From Gadus chalcogrammus (taxonomy: Eukaryota > Chordata > Actinopteri > Gadiformes > Gadidae), in contig NC_079420.1 of the NCBI RefSeq assembly GCF_026213295.1, positions 5,092,641 to 5,156,640 of the forward strand: DNA of 64,000 nucleotides. The letters run 5' to 3'. Of this stretch, positions 53,346 through 63,747 are shown in pieces. A model generated the notes under the pieces. The model searched no databases. It was given only the letters and a program-made list of their open reading frames with translations, and was not told the origin of the DNA. Within the stretch, counting starts at the first letter, position 1; each line of letters opens with the position of its first letter. A program made the translations under genes and the position numbers.

Positions 53346-53589
53346 CAGATATGCGCCCAGCGGGAAAAACTGATGATGATAATGTTATCTAATGTGGGAA
53401 AACAGAATCATATAAACACTTTGAAGATGATGTCTCTTTGGAGAGACATCCATACAACATGCTGTGTTGTTCTTTGAAGCACAGGGCGGGGGAGAGATAT
53501 TTCTCTGTTGTTACCTCATGGCAAGTCATCAAAGATTTACTCTGGAGTGAGCTGAAGGAAATGTGCTCCATGCACGACGGAATAACAAA

Positions 53590-53640
53590 CCCCCCCCCCC
53601 CCCCCCCCCGCTCAAAGTGTTGTTTTTGAGGGGGGGGGGG
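53590..53640. repeat. poly-C(20) facing poly-G(11)
   Basis: 20 C at 53590-53609 and 11 G at 53630-53640, separated by 20 bases, so the two runs are complementary arms. Confidence 0.95.
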
Positions 53641-54320
53641 AGATTCATGGCGGTAGTGTTTATCCCAAACACCCCTCAGAAGCAGCAGTCTTTTGCAGGA
53701 ATCAAATATTGATGAATTTGAAATATGGTGAGCTAGATTTATTTCCAATAAACGAGATTTGTTTGGAAACCATCATTTATTTTCGTCTATATATGTCTAG
53801 ACATTCTTTTTAAGGGATCACCCACGCATGCTCTGGTAAATAACGAGGCCAACATACTGCATATAAAGAAAGTGTAGTTTCAAGGAAAGCATTAAGCCCC
53901 AACAAAAAGACTACAATTAATTAATCCCAATTGATATCTATCGATGTGTAATTGTCACCTGCACGCGTGTTTTTTACGCTCTACCTTGGCCTTCCCTGTC
54001 CAACATGTCTCTCTCTCGGCTTCCTCCATCATATCTCTGATACTCGGAGAGGGAATCTGTTGCGTAACGCCGCTAAATCGAGCGCACATCGCCCGCTGCG
54101 TTCTCTGCCGCAGGATGAGCGAAAACCACTCGTACTGCTCTGATGGATTACCACAGATTGGACGAGGAACACATCTAAACACACACTCTTCAGGGGAGGA
54201 TAAGACCACACGCGTTTACGTCTCCCCAAACCACTCCTCACCCCCCTCGTCCCCTCCTCCTCTCCCTCTAATCCAAGAGGAAGCCCGTGTAGACTCTGAA
54301 TACTGTTTGGTGCCGTTTTA

Positions 54321-54524
54321 GTTATTTAGCAGATGCTTATGTCCGAGGCAACTCACAGCGATTTTGGATGAACGTTCTAAAGCTGTGGTGTTTATGTTAT
54401 AAAGCCGCATGCAGGCTTGAGGCGTCTTGCGCTAGGATGCCTACAGGTATGCTGTGTGGAGGACGGGGGATCGAACTCAGTAACTTTTTGGCTAGTCACA
54501 GGCTAGCCACTATGCTACCCTGAC
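54321..54524 (-). repeat. tRNA-derived SINE, near full length
   Basis: Read on the minus strand: A box TAGCATAGTGG (54507-54517), B box GAGTTCGATCC (54468-54478), a body, then a tail complementary to ATTTAGCAGATGCTTATGTCC (from 54324). That tail is the conserved fish SINE end also seen at 3.3 and 27.3 kb. Confidence 0.8.
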
Positions 54525-55703
54525 CCATATGGTTGTTTAGCGATTGGAAATGACTATTTCCAATTAAATTGTTTCTTTTGGGATAGCTCACTCACTTGGT
54601 TGAATGGGGATTTTCAAAACAATTTAGTTGCATACATTTATAGATCTAAGTACTGTTGGCGGTCTTACTCACGTTTACACCTATGCTATTATCGCAAGCG
54701 ACTTGCGGGGCATGAAAGAAGGGTATTATATATACTGTAAGGATTAGGTGTTTTTCTCGAGGGGACATCATTGCAGCGTGTATACTACGGACCCCTGATG
54801 TCAACTTCCACAAGCCTTGCTTTGCAGGGGCGTGGTCTGCCAACGGGTGCCCCTTTCTCAGTCCAATCTTCCGAAGCAACGAGGGGATTTCCCTGTGAGC
54901 TGCAGAGCTTAAGAGGCGTTGCTGTCTCGTGTGTCCTCGTGGGCCGGCTCCTGGTTGACACCGAAACAGGGAGATGATCAAATTCCCGATCACACAAAGA
55001 GTGGGACTCTTTGTCCTTTTGAAATCCGCTCGAGACCCCCCTTCGTGAACCTCGTCCTCTCCCTGCGCTCCAAGGCATGTCTAGGGGTGAAATATCAGTC
55101 CTGGGCCCCCCTCCAAAGAACTCCCATGTCACTCCTCCCTCCAGACAGGATCATCTACCATGACGGCACTTTAAGCTGCCCTGCAGGAAGAGCCAGATAA
55201 GACGGGCAACCTTCCCTGTCTTGAGCTCGAGATCCTCCTATAAGGCCCCCCGTCCTCCCCCACCCACCCTCCCTCCACCATGTGTGTTGAGAGAGAGAGG
55301 GAGAGAGAGGGGAGGGAGGCAGATCCTGTTTTCACCCTCTCATATGCGCAGCTCGTTAGAGGAGCCAGTAAGCCGTCAGACGAGTGTGGGAAGGCTAGCA
55401 GGAAGAAACAAGTGAAGATTCGAGAGCTGGAGGCGTGCGAAAAGTGGTTGCGCTGCTGTAGCTGCGGCGATTCCGCCCCTTTCAACCAGGGATGACCGTC
55501 GGACGATATTTATAGGACCGCAGTGGACTCCAAAGAAACTCTGCTAATGTTTTGAGATTGTTTCGCAGGTCACATTTGCCTGGTCGGTTTCATTTATTTG
55601 CGCCTGAACAAGTTATACACATTTGTATTGGAACGATGTTAAATTTATGACTCGACCCTCCTCCTCTCTCTCCCCCCCCTCCCCCCCCCGCCCCCTCCCC
55701 CAG

Positions 55704-56551
55704 GTCAATCCAGAGCCAACATGATCCCGCTCAAACAGCCGCGCAACCTCAAAGCCTCCAACGACACCCTGGCCTCGCTGGACCTGGACGGCCTCTCGGA
55801 GCAGCCCTTCCCCAAGTCCACCCCGCCCCCGCTGCCCAAGAAGTCCGTCCCGCGCTCCGTCACCGAACCGGGCCTCGCGGGCAAGGAGCCGCCGCCGCCG
55901 CCGCCGGGGCCCGTCGCAAGACCCCGGGCCGAGGCCAAGCCCGGCGGCACCAACCTGAGCGTGGCCAACCCCCTCTACGACCTGGACTCCACCTGGGAGT
56001 CGGCCAGCCAGAGCTCCTCGCTGAGCTCCGAGCCCCACCGCCTCCACGAGCACGAGAGCGGCGGGGACTCCCTGGAGAGGCCGACGCCGCCGCCGCCGGC
56101 AGCCGCGCCCAGCTCGGGGAAGGGACGTCCCGCCAACAGCCTGACCGCCCTGGTGGCCCCGGCCCCCGGCACGGCCACCGGCGGACGGGAGAGGGGGGGC
56201 GGGTCTCTGGCGGCGAGGGCCCGGACAACGGGTCGAGGGGGTGGTGGCGGCGGCGCCGTCGGAGGTCCGGGGGGCTCCTCCAAGCCCCCGGTGCCCATCC
56301 TGTACCGGGGCATGGACAGCTGGGAGGAGGTGGTGGGACGCATCCGCAGCCTCCACACGGACACGTTGCGGAAGCTGTCGGCGCGCTGCGAGGACCGCTT
56401 CATGGCGGGGCAGAAGGACCACCTGCGCTTCGGCACCGACAGCTGGTCCCACTTCCGGCTGACGGCCGGCAAGCCGTGCTGCGAGGCCGGGGACGCCGTC
56501 TACTACACGGCCTCGTACGCCAAGGACCCCCTGGTCAACTACGCCATCAAG
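55704..56551 (+). CDS. peak1: peak1 coding exon 3 (proline-rich/14-3-3 segment and start of the pseudokinase)
   Basis: The acceptor is the C-rich tract plus CAG ending at 55703. The first two bases complete the Gly codon split after 48865, giving G-QSRANMIP across the junction as in mammalian PEAK1. The 848-bp exon is in one frame with no breaks. In order: MIPLKQPRNLK; a proline-rich PPPLPKK motif at 55823-55843 of the type that binds Crk SH3 domains; then RSVTEP at 55853-55870, a textbook 14-3-3 mode-1 pattern with Thr at 55862-55864. NPLYDLD and SLERP follow, then a Gly/Ala/Pro-rich linker. Finally come the N-terminal helices of the split dimerisation (SHED) domain (EEVVGRIRSLHTD, ARCEDRFMAGQKD) and the first kinase strands ending YAIK. 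The AIK lysine codon is the last of the exon, with donor GTGGGT at 56552 (phase 0). The ATG at 55721 is internal, not a start. Confidence 0.95.
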
Positions 56552-58424
56552 GTGGGTCTGGGGTCCCCCCCCCTAGGGGAATCCGTGAATACGTAGGTGG
56601 TGGGTGGGGCCATAGTAGTTTATTATTATTAATAATAATAATAATGTTAATACTTTTTGTTTCAGGGCACCTTTCAAAGACTCTCAAAGTCGCCTTACAG
56701 TTAAGAAAAGCAAATGCAATTTAAAAACTGGCAAATATAGTTAAAAAGAACACATTTTACAAAGCAACATATTCATTAAATTGGCTGATGGGTGGAATTA
56801 AGTGGGACAGGCCATTCAGAACAGGTGAGTGTTGATGGAGGTTTTAAAGGTGGGGAGAGACTCTGTAGTGCGGATTGATAGTGGGAGACAGAGGGACAGA
56901 GCTCAGTTATTTCCCCCCCCCTGTCCCACACTCCAACCGGCCCTGGAAGGAGGGAAGAGGGATCCCCTCTTCTGGGTTAATTTCTTGGGTTTTGTTTGGA
57001 TTGTGTTGAGGTTGTTGTCTGTTCTTTAGAAGGCTCAGGGTTAGAGGGTGTCACGTAAGACACCAGCCTGTGCAGCCTGTGCAGCCTTTGGTATAATTAA
57101 GAGACACCGTGATTAAGGGGCTATTCAAACTAAATGGACTTGACTTGGTCGCAAATCCCGATTGGGGGAATTAAGTTATTTAACCAGCAACAGCTCTGTA
57201 ATGAGGCTGGTGGATATTTAAAAATAGAATATTGTGCCCAATTCTTTGCCCATATACGGCCATCTTATCATATCGTTTTATATTTTAATAAAGCTTCGAA
57301 ATACATTATGTGAAAGTCTACCATGTTGCAAGAAGCTTGGGAAGACTTTTGGTAAATGTGGGGCCAGGCTCACTAATATAGGCCCTGTGGGTAAAGCTGG
57401 CCTGTTGCCTTGCTCAGTTCCAAAGGAAATGTAGAAGCTCTAGGTTGATCTAGTTAGAAGGAAAGTTAGCTCTTCACTACTTGTTTCTATGTCATCACTG
57501 GATTCTAGAGAAGGCCATTTCTTTCCGGATGAAACCCAGCTGCCCAGTTTAAAAAAAAAACCTGTTTAGATGTGGCCCAGTTCTGTGACTTCCTGCCTGA
57601 CTGTCAAATATTAGATTTGCTCGACGTTCATCCTCAAGGCATTCCTGAGGATTTTGACGTGTTCTATTTGTGCTTGTCAGTAGTTCCTTAACCGTATTTA
57701 TTTCTTGTTGTTTGTTGTTTATGTCATGAATTCTTCAGTGTCCTGGTTTCAGTTGAGTCGGCCTGTTTTCACCTGTTTCCAACACTGAAACATTAAAACA
57801 TTAAAACGTTGCTCATAGTCATCACGACACCAGGCCTCGCATTAGAGATTTATTAGGATGCTTATCCGTCGGGCACACTGGGTGACAAACACTTTGTGTG
57901 TGTGCTAGGTGGGCTTCATTAGAGGACGATTAGGTTGGTCGCCATAGCAACAAGCTCAGTGCCTGCAGGTCGTGGGCTCACGTGCACTGTACACGTGCAC
58001 CAAACATCCAGACGATTTTGGTCCTGATTTTTATTCAGAATGACCAGAGAAACTTTATAGTTTATAGTTTACAACCAATGCATATGAAATAGCGCATAAT
58101 TGGAATTCAAATTAAGGTTCCAAGTCGCATCCATGCGCCTTCTGGGTCGGGCAAGGTTTAGCGACCCCCCTCTGTGATCTAATCCTGGAGGTGCGTCGAG
58201 GTTCTGAGCCTGTCTCGGCAGTTTAGAGTAACGGAGAGTAACGGGGCGAGGCTGGCTGCCTCGCCCCGTGCGAGCGCTTCAGTACAAAAGCTAACACTTT
58301 AATCCATGGCACCGTTGTCCCTCCACCCAATCTCTGCCTTGTTGACACATTATCTCCTGCCCTTTGTTGCCGCATCGACCATCCATCTTTGCGTGTCTCT
58401 CTGTCGCCCCCCTCGCTCCTCCAG
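56552..58424 (+). other. peak1: peak1 intron 3
   Basis: Phase-0 intron cutting the kinase N-lobe just after the AIK lysine. It starts GTGGGT and ends in a CT-rich tract plus CCTCCAG. A dispersed teleost repeat occupies about 56612-56900, and an 11-bp GC hairpin lies at 58241-58269. I see nothing coding in 56.9-58.2 kb. Confidence 0.85.
56612..56900. repeat. dispersed teleost repeat in intron 3
   Basis: An (ATA)n head, then CACCTTTCAAAGACTCTCAAAGTCGCCTTACAG, a phrase recurring in many fish genomes. Further on come GGCTGATGGGTGG and AGGTGGGGAGAGACTCTG. No termini are visible. Confidence 0.55.
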
Positions 58425-59963
58425 ATCTGCCGGAGCAAAGTGAAGGAGACCCAGCAGCAGTTCTTCCACAGCCTGGCGGTAAGGCAGAGCCTGGCACTGC
58501 ACTTTAACATCCAGCAGGACTGTGGACACTTCCTGGCCGACGTCCCCGCCCGCCTGCTGCCCTGGGAGGAGACCCAGGGAGCGGACGAAGAGGAGGAGGA
58601 CGACGACGACGAGGAGGAGGAGGAGGAGGAGGAGGAGGAGGGAGGAGAGGAAGATGTAGAAGGACAAAGGGAGAAGGACGATGAGAAGAGGAAGGCCGCA
58701 AACAGGACGCCGGACGCCAGGCCTTCGTCGGCGGACGGCCGGCCGGAGGAGCCTTCACCGCACGCGAGCTCGCGGGGCTCCCTGCGCAGCCGCGTGGTGG
58801 TCATCACGCGGGAGGTCCCCTTCCAGACGGTGGCCGACTTCGTCCGCCAGGGCGTGTCCCGCCACGCCCGCAACCCGGAGCTGTACGAGCGGCAGGTGTG
58901 TCTCCTGCTGCTGCAGCTGTGCTCCGGCCTGGAGCACATGAAGCCCCACCACGTCACGCACTGCGACCTGCGGCTGGAGAACCTGCTGCTGGTGCAATGC
59001 CTGCCCGGCTCCCCGGCCAACCCCGCGGAGCCCACGGAGCCCAACAACAACAACAACAACAACCCAGGGAACGGCGCCGGCGGCGGCGGCGGTGGAGGGG
59101 CTAGTCCCGGCAACACGGCCAACGGCAACGCCAACGCCGCCACCTGCCCCGCCCGCCTCATCATCAGCAACTTCTCCCAGGCCAAGCAGAAGAGCCGCCT
59201 GGCGGCCGGCGACGCGGGCACCCTGCGCGACCAGTCGCGGCTGGCGCCCGAGATCGTGACCGCCACGCAGTACCGCAAGTGCGACGAGTTCCAGACGGGC
59301 ATCCTCATCTACGAGATGCTGCACCGGGCCAACCCCTTCGAGGAGACGCCGGAGCTGAAGGAGCGCGAGTACACCTGGGCCGACCTGCCGCCGCTGCCCC
59401 TGCGCTCGCTCTACTCCCAGGGCCTGCAGCAGCTGGCCAGCCTGCTGCTCACCGTCAACCCCTCCGAGAGGATCCGCATGGCGGAGGCGCGCGCCTGCCT
59501 GCAGTGCCTGCTCTGGGGCCCGCGGGAGGACCTGTTCCAGGCACTGGGCGCCGCCACCGCCACCGCCGCCGCCGCCGCCGCGACGCAGCCCACGGCGGGG
59601 GGCGACGCCGGGCAGCAGCGCGACACCACGCTGCAGAACTGGCTGGACCTGAAGAGGACGCTGATGATGATCAAGTTCGCCGAGCGCTCGCTGGACACGG
59701 TCAGCGGCGTGAGCCTGGAGGACTGGCTGTGCTGCCAGTATCTGGCGTTCGCCTCCACCGAGACGCTGGGCCGCGTGGTGCACATCCTGCAGCAGCCCCA
59801 CCCCCAGGTCGCCCCCCAGGACCAGCCCCACCCACAGGCTCCTCCCCAGGGCCCGCCCCAGCACCAGCAGCCGCCGCCGCCGCCGCCGCACGTCGCCCAC
59901 CACGCCCCGAACCACCACCACGCCGCCCCCACGATCCACCTCGCGCAGTCCCAGCCGCTGTGA
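58425..59963 (+). CDS. peak1: peak1 coding exon 4 (pseudokinase and C-terminal dimerisation helices)
   Basis: 512 codons plus TGA, one clean frame, starting ICRSK after the YAIK of the previous exon. Order: helix C region (AVRQSLALHFNIQQDCGHFLADVP); an acidic Asp/Glu insertion at about 58585-58665; ITREVPFQTVADF; the alpha-E region LYERQVCLLLLQLCSGLEH. The catalytic-loop equivalent HCDLRLEN is at 58959-58982, where Cys replaces the Arg of HRD. The DFG position reads NFS (59169-59177), so the metal-binding Asp is missing. The APE motif is at 59244-59252. C-terminal helices with TLQNWLDLKRTLMMIKFAERSL and EDWLCCQYLAF follow. The loss of DFG fits PEAK1 as a nucleotide-binding-deficient scaffold that dimerises through its SHED helices. 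Unusual here: an Asn/Gly/Ala-rich insert (about 59035-59150) before the NFS strand, an Ala run at about 59550, and a 55-residue Pro/Gln/His tail (59796-59960) beyond the usual family end. Confidence 0.96.
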   Translation: MCRSKVKETQQQFFHSLAVRQSLALHFNIQQDCGHFLADVPARLLPWEETQGADEEEEDDDDEEEEEEEEEEGGEEDVEGQREKDDEKRKAANRTPDARPSSADGRPEEPSPHASSRGSLRSRVVVITREVPFQTVADFVRQGVSRHARNPELYERQVCLLLLQLCSGLEHMKPHHVTHCDLRLENLLLVQCLPGSPANPAEPTEPNNNNNNNPGNGAGGGGGGGASPGNTANGNANAATCPARLIISNFSQAKQKSRLAAGDAGTLRDQSRLAPEIVTATQYRKCDEFQTGILIYEMLHRANPFEETPELKEREYTWADLPPLPLRSLYSQGLQQLASLLLTVNPSERIRMAEARACLQCLLWGPREDLFQALGAATATAAAAAATQPTAGGDAGQQRDTTLQNWLDLKRTLMMIKFAERSLDTVSGVSLEDWLCCQYLAFASTETLGRVVHILQQPHPQVAPQDQPHPQAPPQGPPQHQQPPPPPPHVAHHAPNHHHAAPTIHLAQSQPL

Positions 59964-60015
59964 GCCTCTGAAGTCGGGCCGTCGCTATGGCAACAGATCC
60001 GCCGCCACCCCTCTG

Positions 60016-60104
60016 GAGTGTGCGAGTGTGTGTGCGCCTGTGTGTGTGTGTGTATGTCTGCGTGTGTGGGTGTGGGTGTGTGTGTGTCTGTGCGTGCGTG
60101 AAAC
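60016..60104. repeat. TG-rich tract in the 3'UTR
   Basis: Imperfect TG repeats with GCG and TATG variants, starting about 53 bases after the stop codon. Confidence 0.9.
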
Positions 60105-60234
60105 TTGAACTTGATGAAGACTAATATCTGGCCTGGTCGTGTACATCTCTGGCCCCTCGGATCCCCTACGAGACAGCCTGGTTTCATCTGCCTTTTCAGT
60201 AGTTTCGATCTTTCCATGACGGAACGTGTAAAGG

Positions 60235-60260
60235 GAGTGGACAGTTGTGGCTGTCCACTC
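60235..60260 (+). other. 3'UTR stem-loop
   Basis: Perfect 10-bp stem GAGTGGACAG / CTGTCCACTC around the loop TTGTGG. No known regulatory element is recognised. Confidence 0.6.
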
Positions 60261-61723
60261 AATCAATTTTTCCCCCGTGACAGCGGAACAAAGAGAGCCA
60301 ACACGGGGGCTGTCATCGACAGTCAAGAAATGAAGTCCAAAACAAAATGCAACGAGGCGTAGACCCGTTGTAGGACACTGTGAAGTCCGTGCAGCCCGAC
60401 CATGCGGGTTGATATCCCTGTGTGCGGGGTGCTTAAGATGCAGAGACACCTACGGCCTCGAGCTGTCTGCGATTCAATCCTTGATCAAAGTGCACTGCCC
60501 TGGGGGCTGCTTGAGGTTTTGAGCTCAAAGCCCTGCGAGACATTAAGGCGTTACATAAATGAATCGTGCAGATGCTGGCTGTGTGTCCAATAGACCTTTC
60601 CTGTGAGAGGTGCAGGCTGCACGAGGGATCAAGACTGAACAGAGTCATTGTTTTGTGCTGTGTACTCACGCAGCCACGGGTGTATTTGTCGTTTACATTC
60701 ATTTGCCGTGAAGAAACGTCCTGTGTGATGTAGCAAATCAGAGAGGTTTGAGCAGGTGAACGTTTAATGTATGGTGGGTTTTAGATGCAACTCGTGGGAT
60801 GTAACTCAATATTTTAGACCATGGTTCCCGTACATGCGCCAGGAAAAGCACAAAGGACATACTGTGAACTATGACCATTCAATTATAAAGTAGCCAAAGA
60901 ATCCCACACAAAATTACGACTGAATTGCTCAAGGTCACTAGAAGCCAGTCAAGGTCACTTCGTTTTTTTCAATCAAATCTTACATAAATTGCTAACAAGT
61001 CACCAACTGTTGGTGTCAACAGTAGGTTACCATGCCAACAGCATTAGGTTTCCACAGTTTCTCCTTGGAACTTATGTTCAAGTACTTTCAAATCAAATCC
61101 TGGCGTTTTTACCTACGGTATGTAGCATTTCAGTGACATGCAGTTTTAGTCGCCAAAAACACAAATGTAGATTTCTTCAGTCGCATTTAGTGTTCTTTGG
61201 CATACATTGCCCCTTTCGTGATCTGATCGCACAGTTGACTGTCAGTATGTGTAAACCCATTTAATGTCGTCCTTTCCAAGCTCAAATGGCACAAAGCAAA
61301 CCGTGGATTTTATATTTTGTTGCAATGTGTGCAATTTTTTTTGTGAATTTCCTATGGAGCTTACAGTATGTTGTTATTTTTAGGACACCATGAAGCATTT
61401 TACAAACCTTTGCAAGTCCTTTTTAATTTCTTGTGGCACATAAAATGACGGCAATGTCTCATAGACACAGAGTCACAGTTAAGGCTGTAAACTTCATTTG
61501 GATTCAATGTTACAACGATGGCTTGGACACAGTTTGACATGCTTCAGTGAATGGGGGATGTTTTAATTGTTTTGGTTTTTGATTTTCTTTCGACTGTGTT
61601 CGCCGTTTTCTAACAATACCAGTCAGTGGATGGCATTTACAAATCCATCAAGTTGCGCTGACAAACCCTGATGGGACAATAACATTGCAGACATCAGAGG
61701 TTATCTGAGAGCCAAAGAGAGTG

Positions 61724-61752
61724 AGTGAGAGAGAGAGAGAGAGAGAGAAAGA
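61724..61752. repeat. (GA)n microsatellite
   Basis: Short GAGAGA run inside the probable 3'UTR. Confidence 0.9.
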
Positions 61753-62606
61753 GAACATCTGAGAGAGGTTCCCTTTCAGTGGAGGAACTGGCTTGTGATT
61801 AGTTTGGACTAAACTGTACGTGATGGGCTGGGGTCTTTGGGCCAGACCTTGAAGGAGAGCAAACAAATAAACCATTTGAAACTATTTCACTGGACTATCA
61901 CCCACCCCCACCCCCCACCCCCCCCCCCCCCCAAAAAAAAGCCTGCTTGAATCTCAACCACTAGCCGCCAGAAACACTTTACAAACACAGCCTTAAGAAC
62001 CCGCCCCTCCAGTGAAACTATCCAACCACTAAGCAATGCTTCCACACTTTCCCGCCCTTTTGTCTTTTACTTCCTGTATGATCCAGCCAATCGCATGCCA
62101 AGTCCTACTGTGTTTGCTTTCAGTGTACCCACATGCAACAGCCAAATAAGTCTGGCCCTATTATCAGCTCCAGGTGAGATGGGAGGTGCGTCTGCCAGAC
62201 AGGAATATCAAGTGGTTCGCTTTACAAGGTTTTGTAGATCAAACATGAGGAGCCATCTGTCGAAAAGCCTTGGAGGTGTGGAAAATAAAAAAACACAACT
62301 TTGACACACAATGCAACCATATGGACAGTCTTGAAAAGAAACGGTTGGTTAGTTGATTAATTCACCTGTGTGTACCATTTTCCTTCCATTTTTTTACGAA
62401 CCCATTTTTCTCTTCTTTTTTTTTCTTATACATGTTCCATGATATCCGTCCTGCGACATCATTGATATGCATTATCAGAATCAAAGCGAGGCAAATGGAC
62501 TTCTGGAATTAGGGTTCTGTTGGTGTGTGGCAACTTGAGTGTGGCAAGTGAATCGAGATAAAGCAAGCATGGGATTTTGTCACAAACAAGGGTTTGTTTC
62601 TTTAAG

Positions 62607-62632
62607 AAGTGTGTGTGTGTGTGTGTGTGTGG
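62607..62632. repeat. (GT)n microsatellite
   Basis: About 25 bases of GT. Confidence 0.93.
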
Positions 62633-63157
62633 ATGGCACTGGTTGCTGTCCTTGTGTTTGTAAAGATGTCAAGCCTTTATACAAATATATATATATGCTC
62701 CAATCTTATCTATTTTAACCTATACACACTATTTTATCACGTCCTACAGAGCACCAGAGAGACTAAAGTAGAATTAGTCCATTTTAATAAAGCAAAGATT
62801 TACTTTACTCTCCTCCATTGTAACGGTTATGAGAGAAGGAAAAGGTATAGTTGTCTCTAAAATAAAGAGTGAAATTGTTAACATGGAAAAGACAATCGTT
62901 GGACACAGTAGGCCTATTGTACAGATATTTCCCCTCCTCAATCCAGGAGTCAAACCACTTTGAAGAGAGTTCATGTTGGAAGTGTGGGCACCATTTTTAA
63001 AACACATCCGTGTTCATCGATTTGTACCAGTGTTGCCGTGCAGTGACAGTGAATACAGTACTTTGTTTCATTTGTCAGTCGCAAACTGTACATGATGTAT
63101 ATCTCCTGGCCCGATTCCATTTTACTGTCAAATCAAGTTAACCAGCGGTAACAGAAA

Positions 63158-63163
63158 AATAAA
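63158..63163 (+). terminator. candidate distal polyadenylation signal (AATAAA)
   Basis: AATAAA with TATATGTTTTTATATATTT directly after it and a TTTTTTTGTTGTC stretch about 40 bases on. Six AATAAA hexamers occur between 61.8 and 63.4 kb, so this is only one of several candidates. Confidence 0.3.
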
Positions 63164-63180
63164 TATATGTTTTTATATAT

Positions 63181-63710
63181 TTTCATTGCGTCAATTATTT
63201 TTTTGTTGTCATAATTCCTGTCCTTTCAGGGTTTTGTCGCAGGATATTAAAGCAAGGACAGAACATACATGTTAAGGTAATCAGTAGGTATGAATGGATG
63301 GACACAGTAATGGAAGCAACTGTATCCCTACAATATTACTACTATTTTAGAGAATAAATGTCGCATGGGGCCGGTTTGGTCTATTTAACATTTAACTTTG
63401 ACAAAATACTCTCCGACACCAGATGGCGACAATACCTCGAACCTGCTGAAACTTGTTTCGTTGGATTGTAAAAACAACGTTAATCCCCATAAATAAATCT
63501 CCATAGAGTTTACATCAATATTAAACGAAAAAATGCATTTACTGCAGAAAATGCGGTCAGTGTTGTAGTGCAAAATGAGGTTGAAATACGTTTAAGTAAA
63601 GCAAAATAGTTTAAGAAATGTTAAATGGCTAAAATCAAGTGAAGGGATTTGAACATAGTCTAAATGGAGTAAAAAATTTGCTAATGTGATCATGTTTGAA
63701 TACATTTGAG

Positions 63711-63747
<37 letters not shown>

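Larger units (their letters stand above)
59964..63180 (+). other. peak1: probable peak1 3'UTR
   Basis: Non-coding sequence after the TGA. A TG-rich block covers about 60016-60104, a 10-bp stem lies at 60235-60260, and a GA run at 61724-61752. AATAAA occurs at 61866, 62284, 62786, 62861, 63158 and 63353. The one at 63158 is followed by T-rich and GT-containing sequence and is my choice for the distal end, which would give a 3.2-kb 3'UTR. The boundary is inferred only from these signals; a shorter UTR ending near 61.9 kb is equally possible. Confidence 0.4.

Noticed and set aside
55613..56452. 279-codon minus-strand frame over exon 3
   Set aside because: Another GC-rich antisense shadow; Ala/Gly/Arg-rich with no domain.
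58755..59939. 394-codon open frame antisense to the kinase exon
   Set aside because: Antisense shadow of a GC-rich coding exon whose sense frame is clearly PEAK1.
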